DNA of 64,000 nucleotides from the NCBI RefSeq assembly GCF_030323265.1, contig NZ_CP104990.1, positions 712,997 through 776,996 of the forward strand, read 5' to 3'. Of the stretch, positions 19,397-29,929 are shown piece after piece. A program made the position numbers and the translations under genes. The notes under the pieces were generated by a model. It was not told the origin of the DNA. It did no database searches and was given only the letters and a program-made list of their open reading frames with translations. This DNA is from Terrirhizobium terrae. Its GTDB lineage: Bacteria; Pseudomonadota; Alphaproteobacteria; Rhizobiales; Rhizobiaceae. Numbering within the stretch: position 1 is the first letter of the stretch; every line of letters begins with the position of its first letter.

Positions 19397-22300
19397 ATGA
19401 ATATGGACCTCTCAAGGCGTGGCTTCTTGAAGCTGGCCGGAGCAGGTGTCGCGGCGACTTCCATGGGTGCGTTGGGCTTCAGCGAGGCTGAGGCTGCAGA
19501 AATAGCGCATGTACGGCCTTTCAAACTGGCCATGACCACCGAAACCCGACAGACCTGTCCCTACTGTTCCGTCGCCTGCGGCATCATCATCTATTCCAAG
19601 GGTGACGTTCGCAAGGGTGACAAGGCGGAGGTCATGCACATCGAAGGCGATGTCGACCATCCGACCAATCGCGGGACGCTCTGTCCCAAGGGGCGGCTCT
19701 CAAGGACTTCGTGAAGTCCCCGACCCGTCTCCTTTATCCGATGCACCGCAAGCCTGGTTCGGACAAGTTCGAACGCATGTCCTGGGACGAGGCTCTCGAT
19801 CGCATCGCGCGGCTGATGAAGGACGACCGCGACGCCAACCTTCTCCTGAAGAACGAGAATGGTCTGGACGTGAACCGCTGGACGACGACGGGCATGCTTG
19901 CCGCCTCGGCCACCTCCAACGAAACGGCTTGGGCAACCTTCAAATTCGCCAAGTCCTTAGGAATAGTCGGTTTCGACAATCAGGCACGCGTCTGACACGG
20001 CCCAACGGTGGCGAGTCTCGCCCCAACATTCGGCCGTGGCGCAATGACCAACGCCTGGACTGACATCAAGAACACCGACCTCGTCGTCGTCATGGGCGGC
20101 AACGCGGCGGAAGCGCATCCTTGTGGTTTCAAATGGGTGACCGAAGCGAAGGCCCACCGCGGCGCCAAGCTTATTGTCGTCGACCCGCGTTATACCCGCA
20201 CGGCCTCCGTGTCGGATTATTACGCACCGATCCGCCAGGGATCCGACATCGCGTTCCTCAACGGCGTGATGAAATACTGTATCGACAACGGCAAGGTGCA
20301 GTGGGAATACATGAAGGCGTTCACCAACGCAGCCTTCATCGTCAAGGACGGCTTCGGCTATCAGGACGGCCTGTTCACCGGCTATAACGAGGAAAAGCGC
20401 GACTATGACCGGTCGAGCTGGGACTACGTTATCGGCGAGGACGGCTTTGCCGTCACCGATCCGACGCTTGAACATCCCCGTTGCGTTTGGAACCTGTTAA
20501 AGGAGCATCTCGCCCCCTACACGCCGGAAATGGTCGAACAGATCTGCGGTACGCCTAAGGAGAAATTCCTGAAGGTCGCCGAAATGATCGCGGAATGCTC
20601 TTCCCCGACCAAGACCATGACGTCGATGTATGCGCTCGGCTGGACCCAGCACTCCAAGGGTTCGCAGAACATCCGCGCCATGGCGATGCTGCAGCTGATC
20701 CTCGGCAATATCGGTGTACGCGGTGGCGGCATGAACGCCCTTCGCGGCCACTCCAACATCCAGGGCCTGACCGACCTCGGTCTGATGTCGCACCTCCTGA
20801 CCGGCTATCTGACGATGCCGACCGAGAAGGACACCGACTTCGAGACCTATATGTCGACGCGCCTGTTCAAGCCGCTTCGTCCAGGTCAGACCAGCTACTG
20901 GCAGAACTACAAGAAGTTCATGGTCTCCTTCCAGAAGGCCATGTGGGGCGACGCCGCGACGGCCGAAAATGGCTGGGCGTTCAACTATCTGCCCAAGCTC
21001 GACGTTCCGGCATACGACATCCTTCGTATGTTCGAGCTGATGAACAACGGCAAGGTCAACGGCTATATCTGCCAGGGCTTTAACCCGATCCTCGCCTTCC
21101 CCAATCGTGGCAAGATCACTTCGTCTCTGTCGAAGCTGAAGTTCATGGTCACGATGGATCCGCTCGAAACGGAAACATCGCGTTTCTGGGAGAACCATGG
21201 TGACTTCAACGACGTCGACACGGCATCGATCCAGACCGAAGTGTTCCAGCTACCTTCCACCTGCTTTGCAGAAGAAGACGGTTCGTTGACCAATTCGGGC
21301 CGCTGGCTGCAGTGGCACTGGCAAGCGAGCTCGCCTCCGGGGAGGCAAAGCACGATACCTGGATCATCGCTCAGATCCTCCTGAGGATGCGGGAATTGTA
21401 TCGCAAGGAAGGCGGCGCCTTCCCCGATCCGATCCTCAACCTCTCTTGGGACTACGAGGACGCGGGCGAACCGACGGCGGAAGAGCTGGCGAAGGAGATC
21501 AACGGCCGCGCGCTGACCGATGTCATGGACCCGACCGATCCGACCAAGGTTCTGGTTGCCGCCGGCAAGCAGGTGGTCAACTTCTCGCAGCTCAAGGACG
21601 ATGGTTCCACCATGTCCGGCTGCTGGATCTATTCCGGCTGCTGGAACGAGCAGGGCAACAATATGGGCCGTCGCGACAACCACGACCCGGACGAAACCGG
21701 CGCCTATCTGGGCTGGACCTTCGCCTGGCCGCTGAACCGCCGCACGCTCTATAACCGTGCGTCGGCGGACCTCAACGGCAAGCCCTGGGATCCGACCCGC
21801 AAGCTGCTCGAATGGGATGGTGCCAAGTGGACCGGTTATGACGTTCCGGATATCGCTCCCACGGCGAAACCCCAGGATGTCGGCCCGTTCATCATGAACC
21901 AGGAAGGCGTTTCGCGCCTCTTCACCCGGGGCATGATGCGTGACGGACCGTTCCCGGCTCACATGGAGCCCTTCGAGTCTCCGGTCGAGAACGTCTTCAA
22001 CCGGAAAATGCGCGGCAACCCGGTTGCCCGTGTGTTCCAGTCGGACGCCGAACAGCTCGGTACGTCGGCGGAGTTCCCCTATGCGGCGACCTCTTACCGA
22101 CTGACCGAACATTTCCACTACTGGACGAAGCACAACCGGGTGAACTCGGCGCTTCAGCCGGACTTCTTCGTGGAAATCTCGGAAGAGCTGGCGGCCGAGA
22201 AGAAGATCACCAATGGCGGTTGGGTCCGCGTGTGGTCGAAACGCGGTTCGGTAAAGGCCAAGGCCGTGGTGACGAAGCGCATCCGGCCCCTCATCTGCGA

Positions 22301-22490
22301 CGGAAAGCCGGTTCATATCGTCGGCATCCCGCTGCACTGGGGCTTTACCGGCTCGGCGAAGAAGGGCTTTGGCCCGAATTCGCTCGCAGCCTTTGTCGGT
22401 GACGCCAATATCGAGACCCCGGAATCGAAGGCGTTCCTCGTCAATATTGAACCCTCGACCGCACCCAAGGATAAGGAGGTAAGCGTCTGA
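19397..22490 (+). CDS. fdoG: Formate dehydrogenase alpha subunit, selenocysteine-containing (UGA at 19993; two apparent frameshifts)
   Basis: This is the catalytic Mo/W-bis-MGD subunit of a membrane-bound, periplasm-facing formate dehydrogenase (FdnG/FdoG class), oxidising formate to CO2. It begins with a twin-arginine signal (SRRGFLK, residues 6-12), then the 4Fe-4S cysteines (CPYCSVACG...LCPKG). The in-frame TGA at 19993-19995 sits in [21 protein letters not shown], exactly where E. coli FdnG has selenocysteine, near residue 200. Downstream are [14 protein letters not shown] and [15 protein letters not shown]. Two shifts each fit a missing base: at the G4 run 19690-19693 (restoring [12 protein letters not shown]) and near 21322-21324 (restoring [13 protein letters not shown]). 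Repaired length is about 1031 residues, close to FdnG (1015). Confidence 0.95.
19993..20038 (+). promoter_or_regulatory. Bacterial SECIS element directing Sec at UGA
   Basis: Directly after the UGA, CACGGCC (19996-20002) pairs perfectly with GGCCGTG (20032-20038). The apical part is GG (20007-20008), a single unpaired T (20009), GGCGA (20010-20014), loop GTC (20015-20017), TCGCC (20018-20022) and CC (20023-20024). A bulged U and a loop with GU at this distance are what E. coli SelB needs in fdhF and fdnG, so SelB from this locus should bind here. Confidence 0.9.
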
Positions 22491-23481
22491 TGGCCAATAC
22501 CATGGACAGCCCGCGCACCGCCGTCAGCAATCCGCCGGTGCAGCCGATGGAGACCAACCTGACGCAGAAGGACCTCATCCGTCGTTCTGCCACATCCGAG
22601 CTGCCGCCGCCCGAGCGGCAGCTCACCCCGTCGCGAAACTCATCGACGTGTCGAAATGCATCGGCTGCAAGGCCTGCCAGTCGGCATGCGTCGAGTGGAA
22701 CGACACCAATCCGGTTATCGGCGAAAACGTCGGGTACTATACCAACCCGCACGACCTTACCGCCGACATGTTCACGCTCATGCGGTTCACCGAATGGGTG
22801 AACCCGGAGACCGACAATCTGGAATGGCTGATCCGCAAGGACGGCTGCATGCACTGTGCCGACCCGGGCTGTCTCAAGGCCTGCCCGGCTCCCGGCGCGA
22901 TCGTGCAGTATTCCAACGGCATCGTCGACTTCGTCCACGACAACTGCATCGGCTGCGGCTACTGCGTGAAGGGCTGTCCCTTCAACATTCCCCGCATCTC
23001 GAAGGCAGATCATCGGGCGTATAAATGCACGCTCTGTTCCGACCGTGTCGCCGTCGGTCAAGGCCCGGCCTGCGCCAAGGCCTGTCCCACCCAGGCGATC
23101 GTCTTCGGCACCAAGGAAGACATGAAGAAGCATGCGGAAGGCCGCATTGCCGACCTCAAGTCCCGTGGCTATGCCAATGCCGGTCTCTACGACCCGCCGG
23201 GCGTCGGTGGCACGCATGTCATGTATGTGCTGCACCACAACGACAAACCGCAGATCTATGCCGACCTGCCGGTCGATCCGAAGATCTCGGCCGTGGTCCA
23301 GACCTGGAAGGGCGCGACCAAATATGCCGGCCTCGCCGTCATGGGACTGGCTGCCGCGGGCACGATCCTGCACGGTCTGTTCGGCAAGGCCAACCGCGTG
23401 TCGAAGCACGAGGAAGAAGAGGCGAAGGAACTGGTCGACGAGACCGTGGACCATGCCCACAAGCGTGAGGAGGACGCCTGA
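22490..23481 (+). CDS. fdoH: Formate dehydrogenase beta (iron-sulfur) subunit (one apparent frameshift)
   Basis: This four-cluster ferredoxin-like subunit carries electrons from FdoG to the cytochrome subunit. Cysteine groups are visible as [44 protein letters not shown] and CTLCSDR...CAKACP. A C-terminal membrane anchor ([20 protein letters not shown]) follows. The start ATG overlaps the fdoG stop (TGATG). The first 46 residues are in a different frame; one more C in the C4 run 22626-22629 joins them as [15 protein letters not shown], giving about 330 residues. It overlaps fdoI in the same TGATG manner, so the three subunits are translationally coupled. Confidence 0.92.
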
Positions 23482-24197
23482 TGAGCACGCCCGCCAATAC
23501 CGCGCCGGCCAAGGCCACCGCCGTCAAGGTGGGGGCTGAGGATACCATCCATCGCGGCCCGCCTGTCGAGGTGGTCCGCTATGGACCGGGCAAGCGCATC
23601 AACCACTGGATCACGGCGATCAGCCTGATCCTGCTGTTGATCTCCGGTCTTGCCATGTTCCATCCGTCGCTGTTCTTCCTCACCGAACTGTTCGGTGGCG
23701 GGCAGACGACGCGCTGGATCCATCCGTGGATCGGCGTCGTGCTGTTCTTCTCCTTCTTCATCCTGTTTGCGCAGTTGTGGAAGTTGAACCTGCCGAACCG
23801 CGATGACGTCCGATGGGCATCGCAGATCGGCGACGTGATCGGTGGTCATGAAGAGCGCCTGCCGGAACTCGGCAAGTACAATGCCGGCCAGAAGTTCATC
23901 TTCTGGGGCATGGCCTCGCTCATCATCGTGCTGATCGTCACCGGCATCATGGCCTGGGAACAGTATTTTGGTCAGCTCACGAGCATTCCGACCCAGCGTG
24001 TCGCACTTCTGGTCCATTCGCTCGCGGCTGTCGCCATCATTCTGATCTTCATGCTGCATGTCTACGCGGCCATCTGGACCCGCGGCACGATCAGCGCCAT
24101 GACGCGCGGTACCGTGACCGGCGGCTGGGCCTGGCGCCACCACCGCAAGTGGTTCAAGGACATGGCTGGACGCGGTAGGATCGATCCGGCAGAATGA
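23481..24197 (+). CDS. fdoI: Formate dehydrogenase gamma subunit, cytochrome b556
   Basis: This is the membrane di-heme cytochrome b subunit that passes electrons from FdoH to quinone. The 238 residues contain four hydrophobic helices. Candidate heme histidines are in RINHWITAISLILLLISGLAMFHP, near RWIHPWIGVVLFFSF, LVHSLAAVAIILIFMLHVYAA and WRHHRKW. It is about 25 residues longer at the N-terminus than E. coli FdnI, with an Ala/Pro/Thr-rich cytoplasmic leader. Its position as third gene of fdoGHI matches E. coli fdnGHI and fdoGHI. Confidence 0.93.
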   Translation: MSTPANTAPAKATAVKVGAEDTIHRGPPVEVVRYGPGKRINHWITAISLILLLISGLAMFHPSLFFLTELFGGGQTTRWIHPWIGVVLFFSFFILFAQLWKLNLPNRDDVRWASQIGDVIGGHEERLPELGKYNAGQKFIFWGMASLIIVLIVTGIMAWEQYFGQLTSIPTQRVALLVHSLAAVAIILIFMLHVYAAIWTRGTISAMTRGTVTGGWAWRHHRKWFKDMAGRGRIDPAE

Positions 24198-24331
24198 GCC
24201 CAAGGCGTTGCGCGTCCTGGATGCGCAGCGCCCAATCCGTTTCAATGACGCACGCGCCTTTCGAAGATCGACGCGATCTTCAAGCCGATGCGCAAGATGA
24301 AAGCTGTGGCCGGTCGGCCCTGCGAGGTAGA

Positions 24332-25255
24332 ATGTCCGTATCTTCCATTCAGCCCGATCCCTCGATGATCGGGGGCATTTCCAAGGCGCCTTTCGCCCTG
24401 ATGCCGAACCCGGCCCGTTTCTTCAAGGAGCGCGCCACCCGCTTCGAGGTTCTCTCTGAGGCGAGCAATCTCGCCCCCTATCTGAAATTCCTGGCCGGCA
24501 TCGTGCGCATCCAGGCGGATCTCGTCGCCGAGCTTCCGCCCATCAAGCCGATCGCAGCCGAGCAGGTGAGCCGCGCCCGCGAGGCTGCCATGCCGCCGAT
24601 CGACCGGGCGGCCATGGTCCTGTCCGACGATTATCGCGAGACGGTGAAGCTGTTCCTCGATCGCGCCCAGTCGCTGGAAAAGCCGGCGGCCGCTGCCGAA
24701 GCGCTGGAAGCTGTGCGCGCTGCCGATGATGAGACGCTGACCTGGATGGTCGACAACGTCATCGCCGACAACCTGCCGATCGAGAGCTTGGCGCATCACC
24801 TCTATGTCGCGGCCGCGACCCAGGTTCATGCCGCACGGCTCGCCGCCGGCATTGACGGAAACGGTCTGGTACCCGTCTCGATCGGCGTATGCCCCTGCTG
24901 CGGCGGCAAGCCGGTCGGCTCCATGGTGATCGGTGTGCAGGGTGCCGAAGGCGCCCGTTACGCCTGCTGCTCGTCCTGCGCCACGATGTGGAACGAGGTC
25001 CGGGTCAAGTGCCTGTCCTGCGGCTCCACCAAGGGCGTTGGCTACCGCGCCATCGAGATCGAGGGCGGGCAGGAGCCGGTCATCAAGGCCGAGGTCTGCG
25101 ACGAGTGTCAGAGCTGGACGAAGATCTTCTACCAGAACCGGCACCCGATGCTCGAAATCGTCGCCGACGATATCGCAAGCCTCGGTCTCGATCTCCTGAT
25201 GAAGGATAGCGAATACCGGCGTGCTGGCTTCGATCCACTCCTGATCGGGTATTAG
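24332..25255 (+). CDS. fdhE: Formate dehydrogenase accessory protein FdhE
   Basis: FdhE is a cytoplasmic rubredoxin-like protein needed for assembly of exported formate dehydrogenases, binding the catalytic subunit. I use the ATG at 24332, preceded by GAGGT, giving 307 residues (E. coli FdhE has 309); an upstream extension from 24194 has no family similarity that I recognise. The C-terminal half carries four zinc/iron-type cysteine pairs: CPCCGGKP, CCSSCATMW, CLSCGSTKG and CDECQSW. The 134 bp after fdoI contain no clear gene. It is followed after 3 bp by selA, so assembly factor and selenium insertion genes are co-transcribed. Confidence 0.93.
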   Translation: MSVSSIQPDPSMIGGISKAPFALMPNPARFFKERATRFEVLSEASNLAPYLKFLAGIVRIQADLVAELPPIKPIAAEQVSRAREAAMPPIDRAAMVLSDDYRETVKLFLDRAQSLEKPAAAAEALEAVRAADDETLTWMVDNVIADNLPIESLAHHLYVAAATQVHAARLAAGIDGNGLVPVSIGVCPCCGGKPVGSMVIGVQGAEGARYACCSSCATMWNEVRVKCLSCGSTKGVGYRAIEIEGGQEPVIKAEVCDECQSWTKIFYQNRHPMLEIVADDIASLGLDLLMKDSEYRRAGFDPLLIGY

Positions 25256-25258
25256 CCG

Positions 25259-26659
25259 ATGTCGGGTCTTGCCGATCTCCGCTCGCTGCCATCCGTCGAT
25301 CAGGTGCTGAAGGCGCCGGCCGTCGCTCCGCTTGTCGAGAGCCATGGCCGCACCGTCGTCACCGAAGAGCTGCGCAAGGTGCTCTCGGAGATCCGCGATG
25401 CGGTGAGGGCAGGGGGCGCGTTGCCGGACGAGGCGGGCGTCATCGCCTCGCTCGCAAGCCGTCTCGGTTATCTCGACAAATCCAATCTGAGGCCGCTCTT
25501 CAATCTGACCGGCACCGTGCTGCACACCAATCTCGGCCGGGCTCTTCTCGCCGAGGAGGCGATTGCGGCAGCTGTCGATGCGATGCGTGATGCGGCAGCA
25601 CTCGAATTCGACCTCGATACCGGCAAGCGCGGCGAGCGCGACAGCCATCTGCGCGACATCCTCTGCGAACTGACCGGCGCTGAGGATGCCACGATCGTCA
25701 ACAACAACGCGGCGGCGGTGCTGATTGCATTGAATGCTGTCGGCGCGGGCAGGCAGGCCATCGTCTCGCGCGGCGAGCTGATCGAGATCGGCGGCGCCTT
25801 CCGCATGCCCGATATCATGGAGCGCGCCGGCGTCGATCTTGTCGAGGTCGGCACGACCAATCGCACCCATCCCAGGGACTACATCAAGGCGATCGGGCCG
25901 GAAACGGCGCTGATCCTCAAGGTCCACACGTCGAATTATCGCATCGAAGGCTTTACCGCCGAAGTCGAAGGCGCTGAACTGGCGAAGATCGCAAGCGACA
26001 TGGGCGTGGCGCTGCTCAACGACCTCGGCTCCGGCACGCTGGTCGATCTGTCGCGCTACGGCCTCGCCAAGGAACCGACCGTGCGCGAGGCGGTGGCCGA
26101 GGGCGCCGATCTGGTCACTTTTTCCGGCGACAAGCTGCTCGGCGGACCACAGGCCGGTTTCATCGTCGGTCGCAGGGACCTGATCGCCGAGATCAACCGC
26201 AATCCGCTGAAGCGGGCGCTGCGCGCCGACAAGATCCGTATCGCCGCGCTGGCCGCCACGTTGAAGCTTTATCGTGATCCCGACCGTCTCGGCGAACGCC
26301 TGCCGACGCTGCGCATGCTGTCGCGCAAGGAACCCGATATCCGCGCCCAGGCCGAGCGCCTGTTGCCGCAGGTCTCGGCCGTGTTGAGCCCGCAAGGCTA
26401 CGGCGTCGAAATCTGCCCCTGTTCCAGCCAGATCGGTTCCGGCGCCCTGCCGGTCGACACGATCCCGAGCGCGGGACTGAGGATCACCGCATCCTCGGGC
26501 AGTGCGCTCGAAGCGCTGGCCGCACTGTTCCGTTCGCTGCCGCGGCCGATCCTCGGACGCCTGCAGGATGGCGCCATGGTGCTCGACCTGCGCTGCCTGA
26601 CCGACGAGGCGGCCTTCATCGCCAGCTTTTCCGAAGGTGCAAGCCATGCGGTGGCTTGA
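25259..26659 (+). CDS. selA: L-seryl-tRNA(Sec) selenium transferase SelA
   Basis: SelA is a decameric PLP enzyme that replaces the serine hydroxyl on tRNA(Sec) with selenium from selenophosphate. The 466-residue product shows the N-terminal tRNA-binding part (LPSVDQVLKAPAVAPLVESHG), FNLTGTVLHTNLGRALLAEEA, NNNAAAVLIAL, and the PLP lysine in SGDKLLGGPQAGFIVG (K292). Length matches the E. coli protein (463). It starts 4 bp after fdhE ends, and its end overlaps the following Sel1-repeat gene by 14 bp. Confidence 0.96.
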   Translation: MSGLADLRSLPSVDQVLKAPAVAPLVESHGRTVVTEELRKVLSEIRDAVRAGGALPDEAGVIASLASRLGYLDKSNLRPLFNLTGTVLHTNLGRALLAEEAIAAAVDAMRDAAALEFDLDTGKRGERDSHLRDILCELTGAEDATIVNNNAAAVLIALNAVGAGRQAIVSRGELIEIGGAFRMPDIMERAGVDLVEVGTTNRTHPRDYIKAIGPETALILKVHTSNYRIEGFTAEVEGAELAKIASDMGVALLNDLGSGTLVDLSRYGLAKEPTVREAVAEGADLVTFSGDKLLGGPQAGFIVGRRDLIAEINRNPLKRALRADKIRIAALAATLKLYRDPDRLGERLPTLRMLSRKEPDIRAQAERLLPQVSAVLSPQGYGVEICPCSSQIGSGALPVDTIPSAGLRITASSGSALEALAALFRSLPRPILGRLQDGAMVLDLRCLTDEAAFIASFSEGASHAVA

Positions 26660-27473
26660 TCGCCTGCGAGGCCGCGGGGCGGAGCCGCAAATAGCGTCTG
26701 ACCCGACCGCAGCCCAGATGGACGAAGCGCTGGCAGCCGCCAAGGCCGGTGACTACGAGACCGCGCTAGCGTTATGGGAGCCGCTGGCTCGCGCCGGCAA
26801 TGCCCGGGCTCAGAACAATATCGGCGCCTGTTTCGCCGAAGGTCTCGGCGTGCCCTCCGACCGCCCGCTGGCGCTGAAATGGCTGACATTGTCGGCCGAG
26901 GCGGGCGACCCCGTCGGCCAGCGCAATTGCGCTGCCTTTCACATGCAGGGTTCCGACGCCACCGGCTCGGATGCCGATCCGGCGAAGGCCGCAAAGCTCT
27001 ATCGGCTTGCCGCCGAACAGGGAGACGCACCTTCGCAGGACATGCTGAGCTGGTTGCTGCTCGAAGGCGAGATCATCCCCTCCGATCCGGCCGAAGCAAA
27101 ACTCTGGGCCGAACGCGCGGCGGAAGGCGGCGTCGCCGCCTCGATGACCCGTCTCGGCATGCTTTACCACAACGCCATCGGCGTCGATCGCGACCCGGCC
27201 CAGGCTGTTCTCTGGTGGCGCAAGGGCGCGGAAGGCGACGATGCCGATGCGCAGGCCATGCTCGGCGCCGCCTGCCACATGGGCGCCGGCACGCCGGTCG
27301 ATCGCGTCGCCGCACTTGCCTGGCTGCTGCGTGCCGTCAATGGCGGCAGCGCGCTGGCTCAGCCCTTCCTCAAACCCGTCCGCGACAGTCTCTCGTCAGC
27401 CGAGACGGCGGAGGCCGAGCGTCGCGCCCGTCTGCCGCTTGGCGAAGCGATCGCGGCCGGAAGCGCGCCATGA
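26646..27473 (+). CDS. Sel1-like repeat protein embedded between selA and selB
   Basis: The 275-residue product is built of Sel1-like (SLR/TPR-class) helical repeats: ALWEPLARAGNARAQNNIGA, LKWLTLSAEAGDPVGQRNCA, LYRLAAEQGDAPSQDMLSWL, LWAERAAEGGVAASMTRLGM, WWRKGAEGDDADAQAMLGAA and AWLLRAVNGGSALAQPFL, each about 36-44 residues. No signal peptide or membrane segment is seen, so it is probably cytoplasmic and mediates protein-protein contact. It overlaps the end of selA by 14 bp and the start of selB by 4 bp, so it is tightly co-expressed with selenocysteine machinery. A role as scaffold or chaperone for SelA, SelB or FdoG is my inference. Sel1 here is a repeat name and does not mean selenium. Confidence 0.88.
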   Translation: MRWLDRLRGRGAEPQIASDPTAAQMDEALAAAKAGDYETALALWEPLARAGNARAQNNIGACFAEGLGVPSDRPLALKWLTLSAEAGDPVGQRNCAAFHMQGSDATGSDADPAKAAKLYRLAAEQGDAPSQDMLSWLLLEGEIIPSDPAEAKLWAERAAEGGVAASMTRLGMLYHNAIGVDRDPAQAVLWWRKGAEGDDADAQAMLGAACHMGAGTPVDRVAALAWLLRAVNGGSALAQPFLKPVRDSLSSAETAEAERRARLPLGEAIAAGSAP

Positions 27474-29401
27474 TCATCGGAACCGCCGGCCATATCGATC
27501 ACGGCAAGACGACGCTGGTGAAGGCGCTGACCGGCACGGATGCGGACCGCCTGAAAGAAGAGAAGGCGCGCGGCATCACCATCGATCTCGGCTTTGCCTA
27601 TGCGAAATTTGCCGGCGAGGCCGTGACCGGCTTTATCGACGTGCCCGGCCACGAAAAGTTCATCCACACCATGCTCGCCGGCGCCGGCGGCATCGATTAC
27701 GCGCTGCTGGTGATTGCCGCCGATGACGGCATCAAGCCGCAGACCCGCGAACATCTCGCCATTCTCCACTTGCTCGGCATCGACCGCGGCATCGTCGCGC
27801 TGACCAAGGCCGATTTAGCCGACGCCGACCGAATTGCCGCCGTCACCAACGACATCCGCACCCTGCTTGCTCCGACGAGGCTGAGCGGTATCGACATTCT
27901 GCCGGTCTCGGCATCGACCGGACAGGGCATCGAAGACCTCAAGGAAATTCTGGCCGAAGCCGAACGCGCCACTGTCGAAACCGCCATCGAAGGCCGTTTC
28001 CGGCTAGCCGTCGACCGGTCCTTCACCCTATCTGGCGCCGGCACCGTCGTCACCGGCACGGTTCTCTCCGGTTCGGTCGCGATCGGTGATGCCGTCATCG
28101 TCTCGCCCTCCGGCCTTTCCGCTCGCGTCCGCTCCATCCATGCGCAGAACCAACAGGTCGAGCGTGGTTTTGCCGGCCAGCGCTGCGCGCTCAATCTCGC
28201 CGGCGAGGCGATCGCCAAGGATGCCATCCATCGCGGCGACATGGTGGTCGATCCCGTCCTGCACGCGCCAACCGACCGCATCGACGCCGAGCTTTCGGTT
28301 CTGGCAAGCGAACCGAAGGCGATCGGCCAGTGGTTTTCCGCCCGCTTCCATCACGAAAGCGTCGAGGCCGGCGTGCGCATCGTGCCGCTGGAAGGCCCGG
28401 TCGCACCCGGCGCCACCGCCCGTGTCCAGCTCGTGCTCGACCGCCCGATCGCAGCCGCCGTCGGCGATCGTTTCATCTTGCGCGATGTTTCCGCCCAGCG
28501 CACGATCGGTGGCGGTTCTCTCATCGACCTCCGGCCGCCAGCCCGAAAACGCCGGACGCCAGAACGCCTCGAGCAGCTGACGGCGGCGGCAAGGCCCACC
28601 GCTTCCGAACAGCTCTCCGCGCTACTCGACACCCCACCCTATCTGGTCGATCTCAACGCCTTTGCTCGCGACCGGGCCATGTCGCCGCCGCAACTCAATG
28701 CCGCAACCGACGCCGCCGGCATCGTGCTGGTCGAAGCGGGTGGCATCGGCTACGCTATGTCGGCAAGGCACCGCGCCGCCTTTGCCACGCAACTGGTCAA
28801 CCTGCTCACCGCCTTCCACGCTGAAAACCCGGAACTGCAGGGCCAGGGCCGCGAGCGTTTGCGCATGGCCATGACGCCGCGCCTGCCGGCCCCCGCCTTT
28901 CTTGCCGTGCTTCGCGCCGAAGTCACCGCCGGCAATATCGTGCTCGAAGGCGCCTTCGTACGGCTTCCCGGGCATGTCGCCCAACTCGGCGAAGCGGAAG
29001 AAGCCCTCTATGCCGAAATCCTGCCGCATCTGATCGACGAGAACCGTTTCCGCCCGCCGCGGGTGCGCGATTTCGCCGACATGCTCGGTACCGACGAGCG
29101 CGAAATCCGGCGCGTGCTGAAACTCTGCGCCCGGCTCGGCCGCGTCGACCAGATCCGTCACGACCATTTCTTCACCCGCACTACCACGGCGGAGATGGTG
29201 GAGATAATCCGGCAGGTCGCGGCAGAGGCGGAACACGGGGAATTCACGGCCACGGCCTTCCGTGACAAGGTGACGAGCGGCAGGAAAGTAGCAATCGAGA
29301 TCCTCGAATTCTTCGATCGGCATGGTGTAACCCTGCGGCGCGGCGATCTTCGCCGCATCAATCCGCATCGGCTCGATCTGTTCGGCCCTGCTGTTCCCTG
29401 A
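27470..29401 (+). CDS. selB: Selenocysteine-specific elongation factor SelB
   Basis: SelB is a GTPase that carries Sec-tRNA(Sec) to UGA codons that have a SECIS hairpin. I start at the ATG 27470, overlapping the previous stop (ATGA); the frame stays open far upstream but is only a shadow of the Sel1-repeat gene. The 643 residues contain G1 [13 protein letters not shown]3 DVPGHEKF, G4 TKAD, EF-Tu-like domains II and III ([15 protein letters not shown]), and winged helices at the C-terminus ([35 protein letters not shown]) that bind the SECIS. It is about 30 residues longer than the E. coli protein. Confidence 0.96.
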   Translation: MIIGTAGHIDHGKTTLVKALTGTDADRLKEEKARGITIDLGFAYAKFAGEAVTGFIDVPGHEKFIHTMLAGAGGIDYALLVIAADDGIKPQTREHLAILHLLGIDRGIVALTKADLADADRIAAVTNDIRTLLAPTRLSGIDILPVSASTGQGIEDLKEILAEAERATVETAIEGRFRLAVDRSFTLSGAGTVVTGTVLSGSVAIGDAVIVSPSGLSARVRSIHAQNQQVERGFAGQRCALNLAGEAIAKDAIHRGDMVVDPVLHAPTDRIDAELSVLASEPKAIGQWFSARFHHESVEAGVRIVPLEGPVAPGATARVQLVLDRPIAAAVGDRFILRDVSAQRTIGGGSLIDLRPPARKRRTPERLEQLTAAARPTASEQLSALLDTPPYLVDLNAFARDRAMSPPQLNAATDAAGIVLVEAGGIGYAMSARHRAAFATQLVNLLTAFHAENPELQGQGRERLRMAMTPRLPAPAFLAVLRAEVTAGNIVLEGAFVRLPGHVAQLGEAEEALYAEILPHLIDENRFRPPRVRDFADMLGTDEREIRRVLKLCARLGRVDQIRHDHFFTRTTTAEMVEIIRQVAAEAEHGEFTATAFRDKVTSGRKVAIEILEFFDRHGVTLRRGDLRRINPHRLDLFGPAVP

Positions 29402-29638
29402 TGCCGCGATGGGAGAGGCGCGTCGATAGACATTCTGGCGCTATGATCGGTTATGGATCAGGCCGCGACGTCGTTGACCGGATTTCAAACAGGAGAGCTT
29501 GCCGTCAACGTAATGTCGCCCGCCGGTCAGCTATCGATAAACGGTATTCCGCTAATAAATCTCGAATATTTGTCGTGATCGTCACAAACAGCACCTATTT
29601 AAGGTCGCTTACGCCAGACGAATGAAAGGGAAATTTAG

Positions 29639-29923
29639 ATGAGTGCCACGTTCGGCCCGTATGTACAGATGCGAAAGCTCGCTCAACAGATGGCCATCCA
29701 GTATCAGAAGGATAAGAACCTCGCTCTTGAGCCGCTTCTTGCGCATTTCATGGATGAGGTCGAGGTAAACGTGGCTTCCGATCAGTACGATCATTCGGGC
29801 TTTATGGAAAAGATCCGCGCGCCGCTCAACCTCGATGCCGAGATGACATTGGACCAGCGCCGAAAGGAATTCCTGCACGCCGTCGCGGACGCTCTTCAGG
29901 AGCGCATCCAGCAGGAGGCTTAG
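29639..29923 (+). CDS. Small protein of unknown function downstream of selB
   Basis: The ATG at 29639 follows AAAGGG, and the 94-residue frame ends just before another small ORF. The product is mostly charged helix (MRKLAQQMAIQYQKDKNLA; MTLDQRRKEFLHAVADALQE) with no cysteines, signal peptide or membrane segment. I do not recognise a family. The 237 bp before it, after selB, contain no gene I can support. The composition and ribosome site make it a plausible real gene, and its place between selB and tRNA-Sec is notable. Confidence 0.55.
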   Translation: MSATFGPYVQMRKLAQQMAIQYQKDKNLALEPLLAHFMDEVEVNVASDQYDHSGFMEKIRAPLNLDAEMTLDQRRKEFLHAVADALQERIQQEA

Positions 29924-29929
29924 GCAGTC

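Noticed and set aside
19993..19995. UGA in fdoG as a disabling nonsense mutation
   Set aside because: Position, flanking peptide, downstream SECIS hairpin and the adjacent selA, selB, selC and selD all show it is selenocysteine.
24242..26743. An 833-codon open frame on the minus strand opposite fdhE and selA
   Set aside because: The plus-strand genes have clear motifs and normal lengths; the antisense frame is rich in Arg/Asp/His with no recognisable domain, typical of a GC-rich shadow.
26774..27469. Long 5' extension of selB
   Set aside because: The extension overlaps the Sel1-repeat gene in another frame; the SelB GTPase motif begins right at ATG 27470.
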